The notes under the pieces were generated by a model that saw nothing but the letters and a program-made list of their open reading frames with translations, did no database searches and was not told the DNA's origin. Shown here one piece after another: positions 39,105 through 50,000 of a stretch of DNA of 64,000 nt; position 1 is the first letter of the stretch, and every line of letters starts with the position of its first letter. A program made the position numbers and the translations under genes. The stretch comes from Aptenodytes patagonicus. Lineage: Eukaryota; Chordata; Aves; Sphenisciformes; Spheniscidae. The stretch lies in NCBI RefSeq assembly GCF_965638725.1, contig NC_134963.1, positions 3,913,501-3,977,500 of the forward strand, written 5' to 3'.

Positions 39105-42100
39105 GTAACTGTATAGAGAAAGGGGAAGGTAAATGTATCTAAAATTTGAATGAAAGCTATTCTGTTTACTCACTTTATTTCTGATCCATAATGACCCTAC
39201 TCCCCTTTAATTTTTCAGTGGCACCTACTTCCTTACTTGCCCTTCTACAACCCCTATCCTCAACCTTTTTATTTCCTTAAGATTCTTGCTCCTGAATTAT
39301 TGGTGTATTGTTCACAGCTACTCACCGTAGCAGAAGGTAACAATGGTAATGATCCATTGAAACAACTCTTAAAATTGTTACCTAAAAATTCTAGTGTACC
39401 AAAGTAGCCTTAAGGGGACAATTCACAAACGTGGCAGTATAAGGCCGTGCATGAGTCTGTATTACTATTCCACTGGCCACAAGTCCAGCAAAAGAGATTC
39501 CTAGTTTCCCTTCCAACAGCCGCTCATTTCTGCATGTTCGTCACAGATTACCATCTGTTCCATTTTGCTGATTCAGTGTTTGGATGGTTGTGCTCTATAC
39601 CAGACCTTGTATCAGCTTTGAAAGCAAAACCAACAAAAACCGAACCTTCCTTCTACTTTTTCCTCAGTGACTATTTTTAAACCAGAAAATGTCACAGTTC
39701 TGCTTTGGGACACAACCAAAATAAAGCACTGATTCAGAAGAAAAGAATAAAGGGGCCAAGAATAAGCAGGAATGAGAATTTCTTCAATCTGTTCTAACAG
39801 GACGTGGAACCACAGACTAACAGTACGTATGTGGAGGTGAAAAAAAAGAAAGCCTTGTCTGAAGAACTTGCAAGTAACTCAAGAGCTGCTGTTCCCTTCC
39901 CCTCGATCGAGTGACTGTATCATCAAAGGGCTTTTTGCATCCATAGCATCCAACAAACTAGCTTGAAACTCTCAGGAATTTAGATAGCATCCTCTTCTTG
40001 GATTTTGAATGGGGCCTGCGGGATGTGATACTAAGCTTTGTTCCCTGGTAAGCTAAAGATCCTTTTCTCTGTGTAAGTGCGTGTGTGTGAGACAGAGTGG
40101 CTGTGTCAGAATGGATGATCTCAGCTTCTTGAGTGGCTTTAATTGTATAGGCTAATCATCCCATACAGGCTGATTTCATTTATTCTGTCTGTGACACAGT
40201 AAGCCTCTATATAGCACAAACAATACAAGAATAAATAAACCCAAATATTAATCATTCCTGGCATCGTAACTGTTGAGTGTTGCAGGGGACCTATGTGAAA
40301 ATGCTGACAAGCAATGCAGGGAGGGTTGGAAAGAGACGTATGTCTCCATTGGTGTCACTTCTCTGTGCTAAATTATTTTGAACAAAGGAACATTTAATCC
40401 TTAGAGCTCATATGTCTGAAAAGCATCTGATTCATATTTGAAATGGGATGGACTGGACAGGCGCTCAGTACTTTCAGAGTATTTTGCAAGGAGAGAATAG
40501 TCCTGTCCCGGTTTCAGAGTATGATCAGAAAACCAAAGATTAGTCCCTCTGGGGACTCAGACTTCCTCTATCAGAGTGGGCAAGTCATTAATTACTTTCC
40601 AAGTACTTTACAGTGTTACAAGCAGAAAACCTTTTGAACCTCTGCTCTCAGAATGGTCCATTCACTTATTATTTCACCCAGGCTGCATGTGTGAAATACA
40701 TGTTTGTGCATGACAGCAAGGACTTTTTGGCAAGTATATCACACATACCTTAATATGTAACTTGCTGACTATTATTAGAATGATTTAGGAAACAGATTAA
40801 TCAAAGCAGTTTAAAGTGATGTTTGCCAATAAGGATCAGAAGCCTGTTAAACAATCCATAAAAACACAGCCATTTTGAGCCTCTGCCATTTACCATCTGG
40901 CTCCACCTCTGGACTCCCCTCCTCTCCAAACACTCGCAGAAACTTAATCTCCCCTCCTCTCACGCATAACCCAGATGTGCAGCTTCTCCTCCTGGGCAGC
41001 AGGAGGAGGAAGGGTTCAAATACATTTGCCTTCAGTGGTATCCCACTATACTTATGGTTTGCTGGCTTGCACTTGTCTTTCTAGGTGTATAACTGAGCAG
41101 AGACTGTTCTACCTCGGTGCAGACAGTGGAGGTTAATAACACAACTACTTCCACAAACAGAAACATATTTTACCTGTGAACAGCTGGAACTACCCTGACT
41201 CCAGCAGAATTATATGAAAAGAGAGCTATCTCAAAAGCAAAGCTTGAGAGTTCATAGGCTGTATTATGGTAACTCTAGGATTTTCTAACTTTTCCTGATT
41301 TTAACTCAGAGGTTGAATTAATAGAATTTCTTTGCATTAATAACCTCATTTTAACTAAAGGGAAAAATGAAATTAAATCGCATGTGCTTCATCATGTTAG
41401 TATTTAAATTGTTTTAATTAGGCTTTGAAGTTCATGTATAACTTAGGTGAAAGGGATAAAAGATGGCCATGTCTCCATTTTTGTGGGTTTGCTTCTTCTA
41501 ATTCTTTAATTTAGACCATGGCGAGGCTAACACAGAAACAGGTGTGTTTACATTATAACAGCTGCTCTTTGGTAACAATACTGACTTTGGAGTTAATAAG
41601 AGCTTGGAAATTGTTGAATATTGAAAAGTACAGATAAATTATCAAATTACTGTAGAGATCTACAATATCTGTCCCTTACTTTTTTGTTTGTTATCCTACT
41701 TGATTTTTTTCTTCTGATGTTAATGTTCTCATAGGGAAAAAAAAAGGCAAAAACAAACCCCCAAAACTTACAGGTTTCTGTCTTGTGTTTTCCCCTTTTT
41801 TCCAGAATGAACAAAAAGCAAGCCCTATGCCTGTCTCCATGTTGCCTCCCTCTGTCACCAGGGACAATACCTCTAGGTAAAAACAACTTCAACCCTTGCA
41901 ATACCTCCAGTAATCCTCCCACTACCGAACCAAGCCATGCCTTAAATCCTTTTCCATAATACGCCCTATTTTCTCTCATTGCCTTTATGACTCCCCACAA
42001 CAGCTTTCTCCCACATTCCCCAGCTACCTTTGTTTGTCCTCCTGGATGAGCAAGAAATAGGAAAAGCTTTGACGGGCATGAATCTACATTTGCACTGGTT

Positions 42101-42542
42101 AACCAACTGGTATCTAGGCCATGAGATATGCCTGCGCTACCAGGCTGCCTAAACTGAGTGTATGAGAGCAGAGCCTTCCCTCCCTTCTACTGTCTGGCTG
42201 CTGAACTCCTGAAACATGGGAATTTAAGTTCTTCAGATCTCCACCCTTTTTTTAAGTTTAGTGGAAATTAGCTGATAGGGTGAACAAATATAGGAGGGAA
42301 CAGATAAACATTGTGAATATATAAACCTTATTTCCTTAGCATAACGAGTTAAAAATGGGTCTGAAACCCCGTCTACAGTTTTGTCTATGCTTTAACACTT
42401 ACAATGGCTGACTTCTTACCATATAACAGCTTTTCTGTCTCTTCTATGTATTTATATGGTCTTCATTACCGTAGTAATAGGATCCTCACATCCTTTAATG
42501 AATGTGATTCCCCCGGTCTCACTCCAATGAAGATGAACAGTA

Positions 42543-42595
42543 CTGTCATCCCAATTTTAAATGTAGGAATTGGGCCAGAGAGAGACTAAGGCCTT
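42543..42595 (-). mobile_element. Short MIR-like core fragment
   Basis: TGTCATCCCAATTTTAAATG, then GGAATTGGGCCAGAGAGAGA and CTAAGG, keep the spacing of the reverse MIR core (tcatccccattttacagatg, then aaactgaggcacagagagac). It is diverged and lacks recognisable ends. Confidence 0.45.
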
Positions 42596-43579
42596 AGCGT
42601 AGAAACTAAGGTCTAAGCAAAGGGGCATGTGCATTGCAACACACAGCACGATAGCACTTCATTGTGTGTAAAACCTTACAAACCTGTCTTGTGCCGCAGT
42701 TCACCTCAGCAACCACCATCTCAAAAAGAACATCATTTTCTGCTGTGCCATATTCACGCTGAAGAGCAAATGCAGAGCAAAACTGTAAAGGTAATCAGAT
42801 CAGGTCCTGGTTTTGGTTTCTTGCTCCCCTTCTCATTCTCCTTTCTTTCCTGTTCCATTTCTATATTTTTCTGCTCTTTTCTCTAGTTTTCCCCTTCTCT
42901 TATTAAACCAGCCATGAAAAAGAGGCATTTCCTATCTATAGCACTTGAGAAAGAGCTTGTTTCAATAGAGCTTGACTCAGAGCCTTCCAGCTCACATCTG
43001 TAGCTCCACAAAGGCAGGAAATACTTCCTATTAGTTGTTTTCTTGAATTGTTTTATGCTCATAGTAAATTAGTGGCTCTCCCTTGACTATGGAGCTCTTT
43101 ATTCAGAATGCCTAGCCTTCCACCTTAAGAGGCTGTATTGACCATGTGCTGTAAAAAGTTTATACCTTGAAAAACAAAAAAGGCATCCAATTTTGATTAA
43201 GTAGGTGAAGGCTTTTATTGTACAGTCTCTCCACAAGCTTCTGATGCACCTGACTGTTATTACAGGTATAGATAAGTAAACAAAATATCTTTCTTCTGTT
43301 AAAGAGGTTTAGCTGTGTAATCAAAAGTAATTCAGTACCTGTTTAGCCTTGGTACTGGCTAACAAGAGGCAGATTCCACGCCCTACTGGAAGAAAGATCA
43401 AAGGCTCTTTTGGCATTAATGAATGCTAAGCAAAAACCCCAAATATTTAATCAAGAGGGAACAAAACCTTAAGGCTCATGCAGCTGTGAGCATTTTTACA
43501 AATTTTCATAGTTTATACTTGAATCGTATCTAAGGGTTTGTTACCATATAGATGAACAGGATTAAAGTCAGGTGACAAA

Positions 43580-43632
43580 GGGTGGGATTTTCAAAGCGTT
43601 TTTAAAACTGCCATGGAGTTGAATGGGGCCTA
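43580..43632 (+). mobile_element. Relic of an ancient sauropsid repeat
   Basis: GGGTGGGATTTTCAAAGCG, then GCCATGGAGTTGAATGGGGC and CTAGG, resembles a short palindromic-type repeat common in reptile genomes (gattttcaaaggcacctaag, then cattgacttcaatgggacct). Only about 50 bp can be followed. Confidence 0.4.
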
Positions 43633-44629
43633 GGTTGGGACAACAGGGGAAGAGCTATTACAGGCTGTCACTTCTGAAAAAGCATTTAATGTGATGGAGT
43701 GTGATTATGACTCAGAAACACAACAAATGCTTTAGAGGGTGGCAAAAAGAAAAGAATGCACCTGACTGGTTTTGTAAGTCTGCTTAAAAGTGATACAATA
43801 ATTCTTTCCCAACCAAAGTGGCAATCAGCTGATATCCTGAAGCAGAAGATTTGATTACCCAGCTTACCAAACACAATGCCAGTTGTCACACAATTACCCT
43901 AAATAATTATAATAATGTATTATTTTCATTGCAGTTATGCTAGGGAGCCTTGGTGATGGATCAGAATCCACTTTGCAATGCCCCAACGCATACAAAAGAA
44001 CTGGGGGTTCTTTCCCCAGAGAGTCTATGGAAGATGATGGGCAGGAAAAACACATGGAATCTGGCCACTGATATTGGTCAGCACAACAAGAAGCAATCAT
44101 ATTACACCCGATGTTTAACCAATGCTATTTTTATATAGACATCACAGCAGAGTAGACATTTAAAAAGGTATTACAGGGATTACAATGCAATTACTTAGGA
44201 GATGTTTAAGAGGTGCTCCACCTGTACACAGAGGTAATACAAAAAAAGCAAAGGGGCTTAACTGAAAAATAATAATTATGTGATAAAGGTGACATCAAAA
44301 GCAGTAGTTGTGGATATGACACCTAGCTAGTGTGTGAAAGATGTTAGGTCATGAAATCCACAAAGAGCCTTGTAAGTATTTGAAGTGGTGGAGAAGGGAC
44401 ATCTTGTAAAGGCAAGCCACAAGCAGATCATGCCACAACACAATCCAACCAAGAAATCAGGAAGATAATCTCTGCAGTAATGCGTTGATGATAAAATTGA
44501 GATAAGATGGAATTCATTGGTATGGGCAGAAAGAGGTTATAGCTACTAAGATACAATATGAGGAATCTGCATTTCACCCATGTATATAGGGAAGAAAAGA
44601 AGGATTTTAGATGTGTTTTGCAAGCAGAA

Positions 44630-44860
44630 AATTAAGCCTTTCCATACAGCTTGGATGTGATGATCTACGGAGAAAAAAACAAGGCAAAAATAGCGTTCAG
44701 GTTGTACACCCAGATGTTGGTGAGGATGACAAAAAGAAAGGAAGCATCAAAGTTTTCAGGCAAACTGTTGTCAGAAAGCAGTGTTGAGATTTTAACTTGC
44801 ATAGGAGGGGAGTTTCCTTTGCGAGAGCTAAAAAGTGAAACAAAACCAAAAATTAGCATT
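44630..44860 (-). repeat. Diverged repeat pair, copy 1
   Basis: Homologous to 46795-47040 in the same orientation. The best stretch, 44749-44830 against 46939-47020, aligns without gaps at roughly 80% identity by hand (about 67 of 82 positions) and includes an identical 18-mer, CAAACTGTTGTCAGAAAG. Left of it the words TTTCCATA, TTGTACACCC and GAGGATGACA also line up. Either an old local duplication or two copies of one dispersed element; I do not recognise the family. Both copies are open in the same minus-strand frame, sharing NSPP and LSDNSLP. Confidence 0.75.
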
Positions 44861-44952
44861 CTGGTTTAAAAAAAAAAACCAAACAACAAAATGAAATCAA
44901 TACTCCAGTTTAAAAAAAAAAAGGAAATGAAATCAGTTGATGAAATCAGTTG
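44861..44952 (+). repeat. A-rich tandem duplications
   Basis: CTGGTTTAAAAAAAAAAACC (44861) and CCAGTTTAAAAAAAAAAAGG (about 44905) are each followed by AAATGAAATCA, a period near 43. The right end then has an exact 13-base tandem repeat, ATGAAATCAGTTG, at 44927 and 44940. It abuts copy 1 of the diverged repeat pair. Confidence 0.8.
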
Positions 44953-46576
44953 GCTCATAATTTCTGTTTTGGCCACCCTGCCTAAGTAATATCAGAGTTG
45001 TCATCTTTCTGTCCATCACAGGACAATTGTTTATACCTGTGCAAAATCATTAATTGCAAAAGAACCTTTCAAGTGTTGATGAGATCAATGTAATACAGGG
45101 CTATTACTAAAAGTATAATCTTGCATATGAGCCTTTAATTACAGTGATGATGTACAAAATGGAGAGAATCCTGCTTAGCCCTTACAGTCCAAGTTGACTG
45201 TGGAGGACTGGCAGTTAAAAAAGCATTACTTAACTGTGCAGCTGGTGCATTTACTGTGCAAATCAATGAGCCAGGAAGAAAGCAGAAGATTCTGTGCAAT
45301 TTGTAAGTGTCTACTTTCAAAGTAAACCACACGAAAAATTCATTTAAATATTTTGGAGTGAAATGTTCAGGTGATGAAAACTGAGGAATCTCCTACAAAA
45401 TCAATGAAGCTTTGCATCAGTTGAATATGCTTTGGTTACATCTTTACCCTTTCTTTTCTGTTGTACAGAAAATGAATAGAAAAAAATAAGTGATATTCCC
45501 TAGAATGAGGTCAATCTTCATTCTTGGAGATCCAGAAAATGCACTTTACAGCACACAATTCTGTGCGGGAAATGATCTATAAAATTGTGGAAGCAGAAAA
45601 AATCTCACAGAAGACAGAACATGTGCCAAGGTTTCAGCAGTACTTTGGGTATCTGGAGGATTGTACATAGAGTTCAAAATTTTCAAAGAAAAGAAATGTA
45701 AACATTCTTCTTGCATCTACAAATGCTTGCATCTGAATTTGTAATTGGGGCAATTACCAACTAAATTACCTGTCTGCATATGTAACTAGGTAATCTACGT
45801 ACTTCAATTTGCATTTTTGTGGTACCAACAGCCTTCAGCCTTTGTGATTCTGTCCTGTACTTTCACTGAGATCTAGTAATTAAATCAAAGGAGAGAAGGC
45901 CTAGAGGTTTCTGGATCCTTATACAGGCTGAGTCACCTGTGATTCTGTTGTGTCACACGGTAACCTGAGTAGGCAGTTAAATGGAATTAGTCATTCTCAC
46001 TTGGGAACTGGTCATCTGCAGAAACAGATATTGCCATGTTTACAAATATCAGAAAGGATGGAATTCTGAAGATTTCTACTGTAGGACAAAACCTAGTACT
46101 GACCCAGAATCTCTCCCCCTCTCTGTTAAATTCTAGATCATCTGAGTTTAAAAACAACAGATTATATCTGCAAAATACCTTTTTTTAATCCAAAGATAAA
46201 CAGATCAATTGTTTAGTTTCATAGTGGTAAAATATCAGTATTTGTTTCCAACAGTTTTTTCTTTCTCACAGGAGCTTGTTACTATAAAAGAGCATCTGAA
46301 TCATCAAGTCCAGGATCCCTCAGTCAGAGCAGACCATGCAATAGATGCTCATCCACAAAATTGCTACTCCCTACCTTTCACAGACACTTCCCACCATCAC
46401 GCAGTGAAGTTTAGACCTGAAGTAAAAGATTGAGGGACAGAGTAATAATTACTATTAGAAAGGGGATAGAAAAGATGAAGTATATTACCAGTGATTTATG
46501 CCTCTGCTAAGCACTGTATTTGTTAGATGACTCTAGTAAGTGTGTGTTGCACACTACAGGAGAAAAATAAAACAAT

Positions 46577-46735
46577 CTAGAAAACTCAGTGATCTCTGCC
46601 AGTCTGACCTGAGAGAAAATTCCTTCTTTCATGACCCCAAATCAGGCAATCAGCCTAACTCTGGGTGTGTGAGCAAGACTCATCAGCCAAGCATTCGTAA
46701 GAGTTTAATACCACTTGCCAAATCCACCCTCAAGC
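46577..46735 (+). mobile_element. Ancient sauropsid interspersed repeat, family not named
   Basis: ACCTGAGAGAAAATTCCTTC, ATGACCCCAAATCAGGCAAT, CAGCCTAACTCTGGGTGTGT and GAGCAAGACTCATCAGCCAA occur in the order I recognise from a repeat widespread in turtle and crocodilian genomes, where the text is close to ttccttcctgaccccaaat, gtgagcaagacccaccagcc. The whole stretch is open in one plus-strand frame (46540-46827), which I read as incidental. It sits immediately left of the second copy of the diverged repeat pair. Confidence 0.55.
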
Positions 46736-46794
46736 TGTGGCCAACCTCCAGTTCTTCAGAGAAAGATAGAAAAGGGGGTTTAGAAGCACGATGC

Positions 46795-47040
46795 AAAAAG
46801 AAATTTTCGGCTTTCCATAGAGCTTAGTTGTGATGAACTAGAGAGAAAAAAAAAGTAAAAAACAGAGTTCACATTGTACACCCTGAGGATGACAACATTT
46901 CCACTCCATTCCATTTTCAGAGAAAGAAAGAAAAGACCAGAGCTTTTAGGCAAACTGTTGTCAGAAAGATGTGATGAGATTTTAGTTTGGATAGGAGGGG
47001 AATTTCTTGTGTAAGAGCCAACCCCCTGCCCCCAAATTAG
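46795..47040 (-). repeat. Diverged repeat pair, copy 2
   Basis: Second member of the pair, about 2.19 kb from copy 1. It carries roughly 28 extra bases around 46894-46922 (containing CCACTCCATTCC) that copy 1 lacks. Homology fades right of about 47030, where copy 2 runs CCCCCTGCCCCC and copy 1 continues into A-rich tandem sequence. The duplication, if it is one, does not extend into the flanking repeat at 46577-46735. Confidence 0.75.
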
Positions 47041-50000
47041 CAAATCAACAAAATTTAATACTCGTGGTTTTAAAGTAGTCAGAACAGCCCAAATTAAAAA
47101 GTAATAATAATCAAATAATGTGTTTTTCAGTGAGTTTTGATTACCCCTGAGGAAAAAAAGTAGTCAAATTATACATCAAAATGGAAAACATCCTTTCTGT
47201 CTCTTACAGTTAGCTAGTGAGAATCCATACACCATGGTGTTTGTAAAAAATAAACATGAAACGAAGGGGAGTTCAAGCAGCTTTTCAAATCCATGGGGGA
47301 TAGATGTAAATCAGATACTCATGACTTAAAACACTGGGTGAAATACCTACCTCAAGATTCCCTCCTAGGCTACGATCTCTTCCATACACTTACTGAGCTC
47401 ATTTCATTTTACCTCTCCTTTAGCTTCAGAGCTTCACAATGGAAAACAATGCCTGCTTTTTAACAGCATCTAACTAGGAAAAGAAGTTAAGAGAAAAGTC
47501 ACATACCTAGTTCATGAAAGTACTTTCAAAGGCCATTCTCAGCTATCATAGAATGCATCTATGTACCTTGTTGAAGCTGATGGGACTACTTCTCAATGAT
47601 ACTGCTATCAGAAAGAACAGAATCTGTCCCATCAACTTGAAAATGTATGATCATTCTGTACGGTCCATTATTGATTAAAGCTTTGCCAAGAGCTGATTGG
47701 CCTTGATTTACCCAAGCTGATGCATTTCATCTCAAAAACTGGGTATTCAAAGTAGAAATCTGCACTCACTTCTGATAAATGATATGGCCCACCTAAAACT
47801 GGAATTGCTCTCTCAAAGCCTGTAGCTCACCAGAGGAACCCTTTAGCAGTTGAGTTCCTAGTTTAGCTAGGAATCCAGCCTCGTGTCTTCTGTGGCACTC
47901 TCCTTTTTTTAACTGTTCATTTGTTACTAAGGCACAATGTACTGGAAAAAGAAAAGACAGGTGAGTGGAGTATTACTGAACAAAAGCTGATTCCACAGGA
48001 ATCGATTTCAATGGCTTGAAGTCACATATTCTTCTGAGCACGATGTGGATATCCATGTCATAAACCAGTCACATCTATCCTGCCCTCTGTAACAGGATTG
48101 GCCCGAACAACAACTCAGCATAGGAGATAGACCAGCTGAGGCCCATGTTTCCTCACTAATAATATGCCTGTTTCTTTTGGTTTTGCTCATCTTGTATCAT
48201 GTACTTGTAGCCTGGCTTTTATTCTACCTACATATATATTATGGTCAGTTGTTAAAAGATAAGAATATTGATTATGGCTGATATTGATTTAATCAGTGTT
48301 TGGTAACTTCACGAATTTGGTCATTATATATACAGCAGTGCAATGATGTACAGACCAGTTATTATTCTGGAGGAAAGGCAACAGAAAGTGGGAGGCTGTT
48401 TCAGCCAGCATGGAAAGATAGCACAAAAGTCATGAGTGGGTGAAGGAAACCAAAGCTTGGGTGGAGCAAAAAGAAAGGGGTAGGGTGTGAATTGAGATGA
48501 TGGTGAAGCTGCAGGCAAGGGTGACACATTCTGTACAGTTATTACAATGCTTTTAATTATCTCTCATGCCTAACATTCCATTAGCACCATGCTGCCATGG
48601 GTGGAGACTGATGGGTGGAAAGGGGCATCAGCATCGTTCCCCTCCTACCCTTATGCAATTCAAACCACAGCGATAACTGGTAAATCCCTAGAGATAAGGC
48701 CCTTTTACTTATTCATTCCTCCTAAATATAAGTTGAGCTTTCTCTCGGTGTTCTACATTTCCTGTGTCCATGAATGTTATTCATCTGCTGAAGCCAAAGT
48801 ATAATAGACATACCAGTTTTTGCAGTTGTTAAGATCACTGAGGCCAGTCTTTCTTGTCCATACTATGCTCGCCGAGGGTGTGTGGCCTAATTAGTAGGTG
48901 GAGCAGTTTAAAGGAAAAATAGAAACATAGGCCATTTTTTCACTGACAAAATTCCTAACTGACAGGAAAAGATGCTTTTCCATTAATTGCATCAGCCCTG
49001 TTTCTGATTGGCACAGGCATTCCCAAAGCATAGTGACCAATCCCAGACTGTGCCAGGATCATGAACAAAGAGAACTTAGTTTAAAAAAAACCTCAAATAA
49101 GCTACAGCATTTTTACAGGCACTGCAATAAAATAGACTGTGGTCACATAATTTTCAACATGTTTTAAAGATTCCTATTTGGGGAACAACAGCTAGAATAG
49201 AATTTGTAAACTTGTCTTATAATTTTTGCTTTTCTTTACGAGAATGATTCACTGTGTTGATGGGATCAGCTGCCTGAAATCTCTTTTGTAGTTATCTGAC
49301 TTTTAGGAGCTGGACAAAGCATGGACTGTACCGCAGCAGATCTCAGCTTCTATCTTCACTGCCTGTGAAATGGCTCTGAAAACAAGATGTCCTCTTCCTG
49401 AGAGGAAGACTATTTGTTCGCCATCTGTTTTTCACCACTTTTTCTGCGAAAATTTCAGAGAATGCTTGATTCCTGTCTGCAGTGACAACCATGATAGGTC
49501 CAGTCTGCTCCAATATTTTGGAAATAATCCCACATCTTTTCTTTCACACCCTTTCTCAGAAATGCTTTTTGTGAAGAGAGGGCGGGATACTTTGCCTGTC
49601 TTTTTGCAGTTCTGAACTCGGTTCTAGAGGTACCATCATACCTACATATACAAAATGAACTAATTGAAACTGTAAGTCTTAAATTCCTGAGGGAGATTTC
49701 TTAGATAATCTGTGGAAAATGCCAGATTTTGGCAGATGAATCAAACTTCTCCAGCAAAAAGGACTGACTGTAATGAAGAATCTCTTGATTGTACAGTAAC
49801 TATATACTAGCAGAATAAATCATCAATAATCAAAGGTTATATTGTAACATCTAAAGCTGACTTGCAATAACTACTCCATGAAGTGCTAAACTGGAGATGC
49901 TAGTGTAGTACATCGCAATCATATTGTCACAGGAAGAACTATCTGCTATCTTTATTGCCCATGATTCAAAGTTTTGATTGCTCCCAGAACCTCATCATAG

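Larger units (their letters stand above)
39105..44629. other. Intergenic, no gene recognised
   Basis: Apart from the MIR-like and sauropsid repeat fragments listed, I see no gene. A 117-codon minus-strand frame (41647-42000) is low-complexity and basic at its end and looks accidental. The stretch 44240-44620 is purine-rich and may be an extension of the repeat that forms copy 1, but it has no counterpart beside copy 2. Confidence 0.6.

Noticed and set aside
41647..42000. 117-codon minus-strand open frame
   Set aside because: Partly encoded by homopolymer-rich DNA (poly-A near 41740), no domain, likely chance.
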